Shown: positions 10,705 through 22,548 of the stretch, piece after piece
Layout: each line of letters starts with the position of its first letter
Position numbering within the stretch: the stretch's first letter is position 1
Origin: Citrus sinensis
Lineage: Eukaryota; Streptophyta; Magnoliopsida; Sapindales; Rutaceae
Direction: 5' to 3'
DNA: 64,000 nucleotides
Assembly: GCF_022201045.2 (NCBI RefSeq)
Contig: NC_068559.1
Coordinates: 28,713,501 to 28,777,500, forward strand
Position numbers and translations under genes: made by a program
Notes under the pieces: model-generated
Told to the model about the DNA's origin: nothing
Database searches by the model: none
The model's input: only the letters and a program-made list of their open reading frames with translations

Positions 10705-13536
10705 ATGGTGCAAAGAAAGGTATCCAACAAGTTTGGAATCCAAGCTGATCATGTTAAATCAGAAACACGCTTGGCAAATCGAAAACCATCATCTTATGAT
10801 GGCAAGAGTAGAGGCCCTGATATGAAAAAGAAAATGAAAAGGTCAAGATCGATCAAGCTATCAGATATTGAGAGCTTGAGATCATCATCATCATCAACTT
10901 TGAAACAAAGCATCTCACAGCCTGGAAAGCCACCTCCTTTGAATGTCAAAACAACAGCAGCAATAGCAGCTTCACAAAAACAGATTCCTGCAAGAACAAC
11001 TTATGGATCACCAAATTACATGAAGGGTACCAGCAGTTCAGAGGCAAGAAAAGAAAGTTCCCAGGTAAGTGCCAAGAGAAGCTCTGCTAACTCAAAATCA
11101 AAACTTGGCTCAGGTCCTAGTAATAAGCCAGCTAGAACTTTAACAAAGTCATCTAGTCTGAAGCTGGTGAGGACTTTAACAAAGACCCCCAGTTTCAAGC
11201 ATGTGAGAGCTGGTTCTAAAAAATGTTCTAGAGTTGTTCTCTGTGCTGATGTGAATGCACAGAGAGCTACTTGTTCTTCAACTCTGAAGGACTCAAAGTT
11301 CCCGGATTATCTTGTGCTTAATCTTGGGGGTACTGAAGTCGAAGGAACTTCAGTTACAAAGGTGTGTCCGTATACTTATTGTTCTCTTAATGGTCATCAT
11401 CATAAGCCTTTGCCACCATTGAAGTGCTTCTTATCGGCAAGAAGGCGAATGTTGAAGACACAGAAAAGTTTCAAGTTGGAAGCTCTATCTCCACGTGAAG
11501 TGAAACCAGCTGGTGAAAAAATGGAAGGAGTTGATGCAGGGCAGGTGATTTTTTATAACAAACCTGCATACTCAGAAGGAGATCTGAACAGCTCACCTCC
11601 GTCTCCTCCTATGCAAGAAGGGGGCATAGATTTTTTCATTAAAATCTATGCTAAGGGTAAAATAGAGAATAACGAGTCTATTCATGGAGATTTTCATGAA
11701 GCAGAAGTGGAACAGAGCAATAAAGAACAAATTTCTGAGGATCTTTCTGCTGGGTCACCGCGGTCTGAGATTGATTTCAAGGAAAATCTTGAACAATACA
11801 GTGAAATTGCTTCTATGGGAGCTAATAACATGGAGGGGATTCCTGAAGAAGAGAAAGTTGAGGATCTAGATAAAGACTACTCAGCAATTGCAGCTCAAAC
11901 TGAAGGAGTACTTCATGTTGCAAGTGACTTTAAAAATAAAAGCAATGACAGCAGTGAAGAAAGTGGTAGCATTTCTGAAGCTAGCAATATGGAGTGGGAG
12001 GAGGGTCAGTTTCCTACCCTAGAGATTGATACGGAAGCTGTTGATTCAATGAAAAATGAGAATGAATCAAATTTTGATCATGGTTATTCATCGGACATCG
12101 AGAATCAAGATTTGCGTGGTGAGCCCATCGCCAAATCAGACAACACTGTTGTTTATGGCAGCGAGAAGATTCAGGCTGATGAAATCTTTGAAGAAGAAAG
12201 TGCATGCTCTGAGACACGACAAGAGGACAGTGATTGTGAAGTGGATGGCACACCCCAGAATTTGGAGATCATTGAGTCTGGCCAATTGTCTGAAAGTGAT
12301 CGAGAATCTACCACCGAGGATGCTGAGACTCATTTGATCAGGGTTATGATCGCTTCTGCTTGGACAGAGGATCCAATTGTGGAACCAAAAACTTCTATCG
12401 AGGAGAGAAGCAGAATACCTGAAGCAATGAATGATATCCCCAGAATTGGTCCTCAAGTTGGAGATGTTGAAAACTACTGTATTCCTGAGGAACAACAGAA
12501 GGATAAATCTCTTCAAAATGATGACTTGGCCGTCTGGCTTCAGAAACAAATGTCTGATTCTTCCCTGAATTCAGATGAAACAGATCAGGTTATAACAGAT
12601 GAAGATTACAGTGAGAGCCATGAGAATGTGGATTCAAAAACTGATCAAAATGTTGCCATTGGTGAATATGCTTTGGAGCAGGAAAAACCTAACTGCGAAG
12701 CTGGAGATCACATGGAAGGGAAAGAACAAGTTCCTGTTACCAAAAGATCAATTGGAGTCCAAGTTCCTAATGATTTGTTTGAAGCATATCAAGATGGTGT
12801 AAACATAGATGACAACCAAAACCACAACATCATCGACCCTGGCCTGCTTGAAAACTCTGCTGAAGACAGTAACAGCAGCCCATTTCTAGTTGATGAAATC
12901 ATTCCGGCTGAAAATCAAGAGCAACGAACAGAATGCAAGAATGAGGGCAGTAATGTTGCTGAGAACCAAAACATTTTGGATTCTGAGGAGGAGAGTGATT
13001 CGAGCATGAATAAAATCAGCTTGGCTGAGAGTGCGGTTGGAGAAGTTGAGAAAGTGGAAGTCGATGACAGCAGTCAGTCAGAAACAACAGAAACATTGCA
13101 TCTGACTGGTGCTGAGACCATCACAAAATTGAAGAGCACATCACTTCCCTTAAAGAGTAAGTCCAACCATAAATTGTCAATCATTGACGGCAATCAAAAA
13201 TGGACAATAAGATCCAAGAGACCAGCCACTAATGAGGAGGAAATGAGGAACTTCAACCCACGAGAACCAAATTTCCTGCCTGTGGTTCCCGATCCAGATG
13301 CAGAAAAAGTTGATCTCAAGCATCAGATGACGGATGAGAGGAAAAATTCTGAGGAATGGATGGTTGATTATGCACTCAGACAGGCAGTCACCAAACTTGC
13401 TCCTGCTAGAAAGAGGAAGGTGGCACTACTAGTTGAAGCCTTCGAAACCGTCATCCCGGTACCTAAATTTGACATACACCTCAGGGATTCCTCAGCAACT
13501 TTTGCTCCTGGAAGACCAATTCAAGCTTGTAGCTGA
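10705..13536 (+). CDS. Calmodulin-binding domain protein (plant CaM_binding family)
   Basis: Single coding exon, 943 aa from ATG 10705 (MVQRKVSNKFGIQADHVKS). An upstream in-frame TTG at 10699 is not a plausible start. The N-terminal ~180 residues are basic and Ser/Lys-rich (a KKKMKRSRSIKLSD patch, then repeated 'ARTLTKSSSLKLVRTLTK'-type segments), followed by a conserved block, CPYTYCSLNGHHHKPLPPLK. Residues ~290-840 are long, acidic and low-complexity, hence probably disordered. The C-terminal ~90 residues form the conserved plant calmodulin-binding domain: NFNPREPNFLPVVPDP, then WMVDYALRQAVTKLAPARKR and VALLVEAFETVIP. The basic amphipathic helix around 'LAPARKRKVALLVEAFE' is the likely Ca2+/calmodulin contact. 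Family members include PICBP-like proteins linked to defence and potato CaM-binding proteins; the role here is unknown. A possible 3' UTR intron (GTAAAC at 13552 to an AG at 13641) follows the stop. Confidence 0.9.
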   Translation: MVQRKVSNKFGIQADHVKSETRLANRKPSSYDGKSRGPDMKKKMKRSRSIKLSDIESLRSSSSSTLKQSISQPGKPPPLNVKTTAAIAASQKQIPARTTYGSPNYMKGTSSSEARKESSQVSAKRSSANSKSKLGSGPSNKPARTLTKSSSLKLVRTLTKTPSFKHVRAGSKKCSRVVLCADVNAQRATCSSTLKDSKFPDYLVLNLGGTEVEGTSVTKVCPYTYCSLNGHHHKPLPPLKCFLSARRRMLKTQKSFKLEALSPREVKPAGEKMEGVDAGQVIFYNKPAYSEGDLNSSPPSPPMQEGGIDFFIKIYAKGKIENNESIHGDFHEAEVEQSNKEQISEDLSAGSPRSEIDFKENLEQYSEIASMGANNMEGIPEEEKVEDLDKDYSAIAAQTEGVLHVASDFKNKSNDSSEESGSISEASNMEWEEGQFPTLEIDTEAVDSMKNENESNFDHGYSSDIENQDLRGEPIAKSDNTVVYGSEKIQADEIFEEESACSETRQEDSDCEVDGTPQNLEIIESGQLSESDRESTTEDAETHLIRVMIASAWTEDPIVEPKTSIEERSRIPEAMNDIPRIGPQVGDVENYCIPEEQQKDKSLQNDDLAVWLQKQMSDSSLNSDETDQVITDEDYSESHENVDSKTDQNVAIGEYALEQEKPNCEAGDHMEGKEQVPVTKRSIGVQVPNDLFEAYQDGVNIDDNQNHNIIDPGLLENSAEDSNSSPFLVDEIIPAENQEQRTECKNEGSNVAENQNILDSEEESDSSMNKISLAESAVGEVEKVEVDDSSQSETTETLHLTGAETITKLKSTSLPLKSKSNHKLSIIDGNQKWTIRSKRPATNEEEMRNFNPREPNFLPVVPDPDAEKVDLKHQMTDERKNSEEWMVDYALRQAVTKLAPARKRKVALLVEAFETVIPVPKFDIHLRDSSATFAPGRPIQACS

Positions 13537-14470
13537 TGTTGATAGCTTAGGTAAACAAGAAAAATCAATACTAGGACCTTTCTCCTATATTTAACAAATA
13601 TGCTGAACTCTTTTTTGACTCATACGTTACTCTGAATGCAGGTGAGGGCCATGCAAGTTGGCCAGACTTATGTTTTAAGAGTAAGCTGCTTCTCAAACAT
13701 ACAGGAAAATCAACTAGATGGAGCAATGGTGAAGAAGAAGATAGAACTACAAATACGGTTACTGGTTCTTCTAAGTGGTTCAAGTGAAGAGTGTCTGTTT
13801 AATATTGTGTAATAATAGTAGAAAATACGGTGTCTAGTTTCTTCAACTGGACACTCTCAATCTATCCTTTGTTGTTGTTTTAGTGGACCATGATAATTTA
13901 TTAATGAATATCTGTTATTACGTACTAATGGTTATAAATTAATTCAGTTTATGTCTGACTAATAACCATTTGCACTTCTCTACTGACAAATCGATGAATC
14001 CCATAAGTGACTTAAGTTGCCGACTGCAACTCTTTTAAGTGTAACCAATAAGAATATCAACAATCAGTTTCAAGACGCAGACCGGGCACTCGAGACCAGG
14101 AGGCAAATTGGATTCGGAATAAAATGATTATTGGCTACAGTCAATTCACCATCAATGCTCTCAGAAGCAAAAATCAATCATTCTGTTCATTTGCTCTCTT
14201 CGTCTTTATCAATTATTCCTATACCTTACCACATTTACTGGGTTGATTTGTAAATGCAAGTATTTACTGTCTATTCAATACCCTTCGACATAAATATAAT
14301 ATCAGTTCCAGTCTTTTCAACAAGATCATAATTACAGATTATGGAAAGGAACAATATTTTCTTCAAAAACTGAGATCCTACAAAATTTACTGCCTTACTG
14401 TAGGCAGATCAGCACATTTCCATGCCAGTGCGGACTATCATTTCCCAATATCATTACACAATGACACCAA
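13537..14470. other. Convergent intergenic region (3' ends of two genes)
   Basis: The calmodulin-binding gene and the minus-strand Yae1-type gene converge here. The first part is probably 3' UTR, with a candidate intron at 13552-13641. The rest is AT-rich, with no supported gene or element. Confidence 0.5.
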
Positions 14471-15652
14471 CTACTTTTGAACTTCTAAATGAACTTGGAT
14501 CGCAGGCGTTTCAAGAATAATTGATTCAAGCTCTCTAAAGTGATTCTCTAGGCGACTGCGGTCTGAACTTTGATTTTGCAAACCTGTTACATTGGAGCCA
14601 CCTTCAGCACCCTCACTCTGTTCCACTGCTTTCTTCGTCAATATATCATCATGAAACAACTTAAGGGCATCTGTTGTTGAAAGAGAGTGCACAGATTCAT
14701 ACAAGCTCTGGAATTTGTTCCTTTTCTCTTGTGTTTCAATCAACATCTCTTTCAGCTCATTGGGAAGGCAAACCAGGGCACTTCAAGAAGGAAAAACCAA
14801 AATCTAATTAAACAAAATATGTATACACGTATATATCTCTCATGAACTCAAGAAATTCAAATTTTTATGCAAAGGTACATACCACTTGTATATATATATT
14901 TTTTTCATTTTCTTATTAGCATACCTGGTAACACCTCTAACCAGACCCCAATTGTATCCAGAATGAAATGACTCCTTAAAGCCCATATTAAATCCCTCTT
15001 GTGCAGAGGTTTCTTTCCCCGCTAGAAGTCCATCACGATATCCAATCTAGAATTTATCAAGCATGATATTAATGTAGGTTTGAAAAGTATCATACATTTG
15101 CACACAGGAAAAATATGAAAACAAATTTAACATACAGTGTGGAATTGATCACGTCTCCTCTGCCACTCTCTGTCTAAATCAGTCTCTATATCAAACTCCT
15201 CATTGGAGCCACCCCATACAGATCCATCATCACCATCCAGCAAATCACCTCCATCACAACCTGAAACTAAACAATGCAATGCATGTCTTGCGTTTAAAAG
15301 GAATTTATCCATCACAAAATGCACGCAAAGATATCTCTTTCAACATTAGCATGCAATTTGCTTTACGCCTAACCGTTCTATGCTTAAACATAAGAAAATT
15401 GGATGCATTTCAATTTTCTGGAGAATTAAACCGTTTTCTCTTAGTTCACATCCCAATTCAGGAGCTGTAACTCAGCTTATAAACTTATTGAAAAGCATTT
15501 TACATACAACTTTAATAATGGTAAAACCCAAAAAAAAAAGTCATTTATATCAAATAATAATTCTTACGATTGGTAGTTGAAGGAGGATCCAATTCTAAGT
15601 CTGATAGCTGCAAACTCTCAGAGTAAAGAGTTTTAGCAATACTCCCCTCCAT
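14471..15652 (-). CDS. Yae1-domain protein (deca-GX3 repeat), cytosolic Fe-S/ABCE1 maturation adaptor-like
   Basis: Four coding exons on the minus strand (15568-15652, 15136-15260, 14925-15046, 14471-14780) join in frame to 213 aa, starting MEGSIAKTLYSESLQL. The middle holds REWQRRRDQFHTIGYRDG, leading into ten consecutive GX3 units: GYRD GLLA GKET SAQE, then GFNM GFKE SFHS, then GYNW GLVR GVTS. Eight of ten units begin with Gly and two (units 4 and 7) with Ser, exactly the Yae1/Lto1 'deca-GX3' signature. In yeast and human, Yae1-Lto1 recruits the ABC protein Rli1/ABCE1 to the cytosolic Fe-S targeting complex. Whether this protein plays the Yae1 or another role in plants is inference. The C-terminal ~95 residues are plant-type and without known motifs. 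The short second exon and GT-AG junctions were confirmed by frame continuity. Confidence 0.88.
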
Positions 15653-17719
15653 CTACACAACCAAAAGCAAATATAAAAATAAGTAATAAAATAAAATCTA
15701 ATTTCTAACAAGAATTATTATTGATCATCACTAGCTCACAAACTCAAAGAGAAACACATAGAACTCAAACACAAATACATAATCTCATACAATTGACTAG
15801 GTACTTGCCTTTCTGTTACTCAGAAAAAAGTTTATTGAATAGAAACTTTATATAACAAAGTAAAACCCTCTAATGCCTATTCTTTTACAGTTCTAGTCCA
15901 TTAAAGAAAAACCCTCTATTCTTTAATGCCTTACCTATAAATTAAAAATCATAAACGCGTTATTGAGCCAACTGGGAGTAGGCATGAACCACTTTGGGTC
16001 AGCGTTTGCTGAATCCGATCCAGACCGGTTGATAGGTTGTACTACGAAACCAAGCCGGGCAAGCTTCGTAACAAGTGGAACCGCAACAAACTGGAAAATT
16101 CCAATCCGTTTCGGCTGGGTTACAACAGAAGATCAGGTTTAAATTGGAAAGTTGAAAAAAATAATAATAATAAAGGTGCTCACAAACCAATTGAATTATT
16201 TATTCATAACATTTTACAAACAATCAATTTTGAAATCAAACCTAAGAAGACCTAAAATCATGGCGCTGTTTCCAGAAACTGACCGTACAAGGCCGCAACC
16301 TCAAAAATGAATCAATCACAGCCGTCGACTTGAAGAAGAAGTGACACGCGGCACCAAGGAAGATGGATGGCGGCCTAAGGTTAAATACTCATCTCCGTGG
16401 GCATATTGAAAACTTCAAATTATTTAAGGGATAGATATTCTCATTAAAGAGAAATTTCTAAGATAAATTAGAAATTAGAGAATTAACTCATCAATTTATT
16501 TATGTTTCTGTAGATTAATTTCTCTTCTTTATAAGAGAGAATTAGATTAAAGGCTCCTACCGTACAGTTTTTAAATATAACAGGAGTTCTTATCCCAAAA
16601 AATATATATATTTTAGTTGTTCGGTAGAGTTTTTGTTTTCATTAAAAATTATATAATTATTTCAATAGATAAATTTTTTAAATTATATTATAAAAAATAA
16701 AATAAATTTTTTTAAATAAATTAAAGATATTTGAGATAATTTAACTATTTAAAAAAGTCTTATAATCTATATTCTCTAAAATCTTAAATTTTAATTTATA
16801 CTAGTAAATGTAAAATAACTTATTTAATTTTTAAAAATTTATTTAAAATATAAACAAACAATATTAAAAAAAAACTTAACGATTAAATCAATATTATTTT
16901 TCTATTATATATGCAAAACCAATAAGATGTGATGAACACTTGTGTTTTGTGGATGTAAGGAGGAAAATTAAAATATATATTTTAATAAAATTTAACTAAG
17001 GGTAATTTTAGTATTTGAAAGGAGTAGTGATATTTAACCTCTCATTTTTATCTCATCTACCCTCATTAATTATTATTTTAATATTTTCTTTTTTCTCCTT
17101 ATACAAAATTACTAAAAAGGATAAATAAAATTACATTGTTATCTATCCTAATTCTCTAATTTCTTTAAGTCACCTATGCTTTTCTTCTTCTTCTTTTTTT
17201 TTTTTGTAAAATTTTTTATTGTAATTCTCCTCTCCCTCTCTCTCTCTCTCTTCAAGCAAATAGTTAGTTGTCCAAAAACAAGTAAAGATGGGAGATGTGA
17301 CTCGATAAAAGTAGCAAAGGCTCAAAAACTACCTAAAAAAATTCTAATAATTTAGACTTATGACGCCTACTATAGTATATTAGATCCACGAATTCTGCAT
17401 TCGGTACCAAATTCTTGCTAAAACTGTAATGGCTGTAGTTGCCCGGCACCTTCGCCAAGAGCTGCAACAACAATTGCACTACTATGTGAGAGGATCAAAC
17501 GCCTGAGTTTTGACACTGACGGTAAATAAGGAAGTATATGGGGTATACTAAGAGAATGATTATTTTAAAAACTTTTGACGGGGTTGATTGAGAAATGTAG
17601 GCTGGTGAGATAAAATTTTAATAGGGTTGTGGGTGGGTTTGGTAATTCAAATTTTTTTGTGGAAGTGGGCTTGGTAATGACAAACTTACTGTGAGCAGTG
17701 CCACTTCCGTTCTTGATGT
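15653..17719. other. Intergenic region upstream of the Yae1-type gene
   Basis: The first several hundred bases are the probable promoter of the minus-strand Yae1-type gene. Beyond ~16.4 kb the sequence is very AT-rich, with a CT-rich microsatellite near 17230-17252. A few GC-richer segments (15980-16140 and 16260-16400) could be decayed mobile DNA, but I found no boundaries. No supported gene. Confidence 0.45.
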
Positions 17720-17723
17720 TGTA

Positions 17724-18560
17724 TTTACCAAATATGGTATTATAATACCCTAATACTAAAGATGTGTTTTTAATAAACTATATTACATTATATTGTATTA
17801 ACCACATTACATTATGGTATATTGCATCACGGTGTACTACTTTAAGTTATAATGTAATATTATGGTTGGTATAGTATGGATTATATTATATAAATAAATT
17901 TGTTTTATATTAATGTTAAATTGAATTAATATTTTATTTAAATGTATTAAATTTTAGTGTTTATTAGTAATTTTTTAAAATAAGCATTAAATAATTAAAA
18001 AAGTATATTTATTATAAAACAATATAATATTTAATTATAAATTTATTTTCATTTATTAATGTCAAGTATGATTGCTTAATTTAAAATTATTTTTAAATTT
18101 AGTATTTTAGTAAATACTAAATGTTTAAATAAAATTTATAAATTTATTTATTATTTATTAAATAATAAATGATTAACTAGACTTAAAATACTTTTTACGT
18201 ATTTAAAGTAAAATATGTAAAATGATTCTATGCAATAAAAGTAGAAAAATGTATTATGATTTATTTATTAAATATTTAGATTTATTACTGTATTAGATTT
18301 TCATTTAAATATAAATATAAATAATAAATTAATATTTAATAAATTTAAATTTATTCAAATTTATTAAATAATAAAGCCAAATGCTTATATTTAAAATATA
18401 AACAACATTTTGATTCAATACGGCATAAATCCATTTATTTTATACTTCTTTTTATTTTATTAACTATATTTTTAATGCAGTGTAATGTAATAAAAAAATT
18501 ACCGCCAAATACAAGGTGGCATAAAAAGAGTGTTTTAATATAATACAATAATGCCAGTTG
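17724..18560. mobile_element. Possible degenerate terminal-inverted-repeat element (MITE-like)
   Basis: The left part (around 17736, TGGTATTATAATACC, then ATTACATTATATTGTATTAA near 17783) has an inverted, imperfect counterpart at the right (TGGCATTATTGTATTATATT read on the minus strand near 18555, and ATTACATTACACTGCATTAA near 18497). The 20-mer pair matches at 16 of 20 positions. The interior is about 85% A+T. I could not find a convincing target-site duplication, so limits and class are uncertain. Confidence 0.3.
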
Positions 18561-20495
18561 GCAGAGGCTGAGTCAAGACTTTGAATTAGGTGGACAAGCT
18601 GTTAAGAATTTTCAAACAACTCCAAGCCCGTGACATAACCCCAATTTTGAGATTAAATATTAAGCCACCGCTTTTGTCTCCTTCATAAAATTTCTATTCT
18701 CCTGTCAAAATTCCTCTCCCCAGAATAGAATCTGCCAACTTTTCGCTGAATTTTAGAGGACTTTATACTCGTCCCTCAATGACCTTATTGAGTTTAAAGA
18801 ATCACGATAGACAAAATGCGCGGCTGCAAAGCTACAAAAAGAAGTCATTCCTTGAAAACATCACCTCTAAACATTGTTACAAACGATGGTACTGCTAAAG
18901 ACAACGAGAATTGATTTTCATGCAAAATGCCAATTTGTTTCCCTTTCAGTGATATATATTATTAGCTAGTTAATCAAACCTCGGAAACGCCTGATAATTT
19001 GACAAACATTTGCTTTGTATGTAGCGAACTTGTATAGATTCGATTCAATCCAAATCCACACTCCTCCATCTTCATCTTGCTTACTTCATTTGCGATTCAA
19101 GATCTATATATGGTCAAGATGTTTATTAGCAGGCATAGTTTGACTTGCATAATTTTTATCGCCATTTATAAATGCAAACAAAAAACGTCACCTGGATAAC
19201 TTCACAGGAAAGAAAATACAAGTTGGTTTTTTGCTGCTAATGGTTTGAGGAAAAAACAATGATGGATTCTTTGATTTGGTCTCTTATATTTGTCATCTAC
19301 TTGTCTGACGCAATAGCTGACTCATTCAAGAATTGTGCACTCAATGTTAGCTTGGTGAAGCAACTTGTGAGAAGCCTTTAAAGAGGTGAAGAAGGTCTTG
19401 TTCTGCAAAAAGAAGGTCACCCATTTAACTGAATTTGTGCGAACAAATCATGAAAGAGCCAACAAAGAAAAGTACTGTCCACTAAAGCTACCCCCACAAA
19501 ACCAAAAGTAAATAAACATAACAGAAAAAAGCAGAAGAAAGAAGAGAACAAACAAATAGCTTAGTAAGTGACTGAGTGCCAACATATAACCACTAGTGGA
19601 TTCTGATTATCAAATAGGATGATGTGGTTAATCACTAATCCTGGATTTTTTTCCTGATTTGAAAGCTTAATCTTTTGAAATTATATACTATTGTATTTTC
19701 AAAAAAAAAAAAGTCCCAAATGGGCTTCTTAGTTGGATAGATACTCCAAGGACTTCCCACCAAGGTTCCACCCCTAAAGTTAAATCTTCAATCTACTTTT
19801 GGCTTTTCCCACAGTCTTCTTGTTTCCTTGTCCTAATGCAAGAGGAAAGAACCAAGTGGATGGTCTATGCCACTGAAAAGAAGACAAATAATGGACTTAG
19901 AGGCACCTGTAAAGCGCTTCCTTGCAATCCCCACTTTCACCCACTAACCAACAAGCAAAGACTGTTGTTTTGTTTTGTTGGGCATGTTTGGATTGATGTT
20001 GTGTTTGAGCATAATTCCAAGTTTAGGCCAGCTCTTATTCCCATCCACTTCACGTAATGACAAAAAAATATAAAAAATTAAAAAAATCAACTTTTAAAGA
20101 GAGAATGAAACAAAACAATTTTTCATTTTTGTGCTTGTGCTTGTGCTCTATTGTGTTGCATTTCAAGAAATTCCATATTCCTCTGATCCCCCAAAGGACA
20201 ACAAAGTAATGAAGACAAAAACAACCTCTTGTGTTGTCGTCAAAGCAGCCATGGAAAAGTCCTTCAAAACAAGAGCTTTAATTTCAATTCGTCCACTTTG
20301 CAGCAAAACCCCAGCCCACGAACCCTATCTAATATCTCTTAATCCACTTTGAGGAACTAGGATACTTGCGTTTGCCTAACCAAGATTGCAACTTTTTCTC
20401 TGGGTTTTTGCTAAACTTGAAAACCCAGCTGGGAATTTGAATTTGCTGCTTTGTTTCTTTTGTAATTCTCAGGAGGAGCTTCTGAGCTTTCTCTG
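18561..20495 (+). promoter_or_regulatory. Intergenic region and promoter/5' leader of SCL3
   Basis: Roughly 1.9 kb without a supported gene. Short open frames at 19836-20352 have no coding character I recognise. The first, non-coding exon of SCL3 probably ends at 20495, before a GTGAGT donor. The exact transcription start cannot be placed. Confidence 0.45.
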
Positions 20496-21080
20496 GTGAG
20501 TCCTGTTGATATTTCTCGATTTTGGCTGCTTAGTTTGGAGAATTGTTAAAGTAGTACATTCGGCTTGCTCTGTGTTTTTACAAAAGATGTGAGTTTTCTT
20601 TTGTTTTAGACATTATTCATTTAGGGACTTTTAGTTGCTGAAATGTGTTTGGAAAGCTAGAAAATAACATTATGAGAGTAGAAATGCAGAATTTTTTCAC
20701 TCATCTGATTGGCCTCGTTGTATAAGCTGCATTCATGTGTTTTTGAGGGTGATAACTAAATGAAACATTTAAACAAATTTATAAAAGAAAACACTTACTT
20801 TGTTACTCCTTTTCATTTAAATGTTGTTTTTTTTTTCACTCGTTTTTCTATCTTATTTTCTGTACTGAAATAATTTTGCGTAGTCACTGACAAAAGAAGA
20901 TAGCAGACAAGTACTTGAACTTATCACATTCTACTAGTGATTTTTCAGCTGGGACTGTTGTTATTCATTTTTTTGAAAAATTAAACCATGTTTCATTTTC
21001 CTCTATTGACGTCTTTCAAATTTGATTGGTAACAACATGATCTATTTCTGGCTGAAAATATTCTCTGCTTTGCATTTCAG
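20496..21080 (+). other. Probable intron in the 5' leader of SCL3
   Basis: A strong donor (CTCTG|GTGAGT, GT at 20496) and an acceptor (TGCATTTCAG ending at 21080) bracket 585 bp of T-rich sequence just upstream of the SCL3 start codon at 21106. Leader introns are common in GRAS genes. This one is inferred from the splice signals alone. Confidence 0.65.
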
Positions 21081-21105
21081 GGAAAGGAGTTTGCTTTTAT
21101 TGTGA

Positions 21106-22548
21106 ATGGCAGGAATGGTTCAAGAGGACGGAGCATCATCTGCATCATCATCACCCCTCCAGTTCTTCTCTATGATGTCACTGTCACCTGCGTTCGGATC
21201 ACCTTATCCATGGCTTAGGGAGTTGAAATCTGAAGAGAGAGGCTTGTGTTTGATCCATCTCCTTGTTGCCTGTGCTAACCATGTTGCTGCTGGCAGTGTT
21301 GAGAATGCAAATATTGGCCTTGAGCAAATTTCCCACCTTGCTTCTCCTGATGGTGATACCGTGCAGCGGATTGCTGCATATTTTACCGAGGCACTTGCTG
21401 ACAGAATGCTAAAGGCCTGGCCCGGACTGCACAAAGCCCTCAATTCAACGAAAATATCATCTATAACTGAAGAACTAATCGTTCAAAAGTTATTCTTTGA
21501 GCTTTGCCCCTTCTTAAAGCTTTCATATGTGATAACAAATCAAGCCATTGTAGAAGCTATGGAAGGAGAAAAGATGGTTCATATTATTGATCTGAACTCG
21601 TTTGAACCTGCCCAATGGATCAACCTACTGCAGACATTAAGTGCACGGCCGGAAGGCCCACCTCATTTGAGGATTACAGGTATTCATGAACAGAAAGAGG
21701 TGCTAGAACAAATGGCTCTACGGTTGACAGAGGAAGCTGAAAAATTGGACATTCCATTTCAATTCAACCCTATTGTAAGCAAATTGGAAAATGTTGATCT
21801 TGAGAGTTTACGTAAGACAGGAGAAGCTCTTGCAGTCAGCTCTGTCCTTCAGATGCACCGCCTCTTGGCAACTGACGATGAGATGCCTAGGAGGACTTCA
21901 CCGTCAGCATCAAGAACTTCAAGTTCTAGTCACTTGCAAAGAGTATTGCATATGAACCGGCGCACCTTAGGAGAGTGGCTTGAGAAAGATTCTGTCCTTA
22001 TGTTTAGCCCAAGCCCTGATTCTGCATCAGCATCAGCATCAGCATCAACCCCCTTGTCTCTAGCTGCTTCCCCAAAGATGGGAAGCTTTTTAAATGCCCT
22101 TTGGAGTCTCTCGCCAAAAGTGGTGGTAGTAACTGAACAGGAATCAAATCATAATGGGCCAAGTTTAATGGAGAGGGTCATGGAAGCACTGAACTTTTAT
22201 GCTGCAATGTTTGATTGCTTGGAGTCTACCATGTCGAGAGCATCCATAGAGCGGCAGAAAGTTGAGAAGATGCTCTTTGGAGAAGAAATAAAGAATATCA
22301 TAGCATGTGAAGGAATCGAGAGAAGGGAGAGGCACGAGAAGCTTGAGAAATGGATTCTCCGGCTTGAGTTAGCCGGATTTGGAAGAGTGCCATTAAGCTA
22401 CCATGGTATGTTGCAAGCCAGGAGGTTATTGCAGAGCTATGGCTATGATGGTTATAAGATCAAAGAAGAGAATGGATGTCTAGTTATTTGCTGGCAGGAT
22501 AGAACCCTCTTCTCTGTATCTGCCTGGAGATTTAGAAGGTATGATTGA
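21106..22548 (+). CDS. SCL3: GRAS transcription regulator SCARECROW-LIKE 3
   Basis: Single coding exon, 480 aa, close to the length of Arabidopsis SCL3. GRAS blocks occur in order. After a short N-terminus, leucine-heptad region I starts near residue 45 (GLCLIHLLVACANHVAAGSV). The VHIID motif is at residues 158-162 (MVHIIDLNSFEPAQWINLL). Leucine-heptad region II is interrupted by Ser-rich inserts, including an SASASASAST run near residue 306 encoded by GCATCA repeats. A PFYRE-like block (SPKVVVVTEQESNHNGPSLM) follows, and the SAW block ends ICWQDRTLFSVSAWRFRRYD. SCL3 acts in the nucleus and antagonises DELLA proteins, promoting gibberellin responses and working with SHR/SCR in root endodermis; that role is established for Arabidopsis and inferred here. 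The start ATG gives MAGMVQEDGASS and follows a probable leader intron. Confidence 0.95.
   Translation: MAGMVQEDGASSASSSPLQFFSMMSLSPAFGSPYPWLRELKSEERGLCLIHLLVACANHVAAGSVENANIGLEQISHLASPDGDTVQRIAAYFTEALADRMLKAWPGLHKALNSTKISSITEELIVQKLFFELCPFLKLSYVITNQAIVEAMEGEKMVHIIDLNSFEPAQWINLLQTLSARPEGPPHLRITGIHEQKEVLEQMALRLTEEAEKLDIPFQFNPIVSKLENVDLESLRKTGEALAVSSVLQMHRLLATDDEMPRRTSPSASRTSSSSHLQRVLHMNRRTLGEWLEKDSVLMFSPSPDSASASASASTPLSLAASPKMGSFLNALWSLSPKVVVVTEQESNHNGPSLMERVMEALNFYAAMFDCLESTMSRASIERQKVEKMLFGEEIKNIIACEGIERRERHEKLEKWILRLELAGFGRVPLSYHGMLQARRLLQSYGYDGYKIKEENGCLVICWQDRTLFSVSAWRFRRYD

Noticed and set aside
12136-12549. 137-codon minus-strand frame
   Set aside because: Shadow of the long acidic coding region of the calmodulin-binding protein.
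19836-20352. Two 73-codon plus-strand frames upstream of SCL3
   Set aside because: No family resemblance, no conserved motif, and they lie in the SCL3 promoter/leader region.
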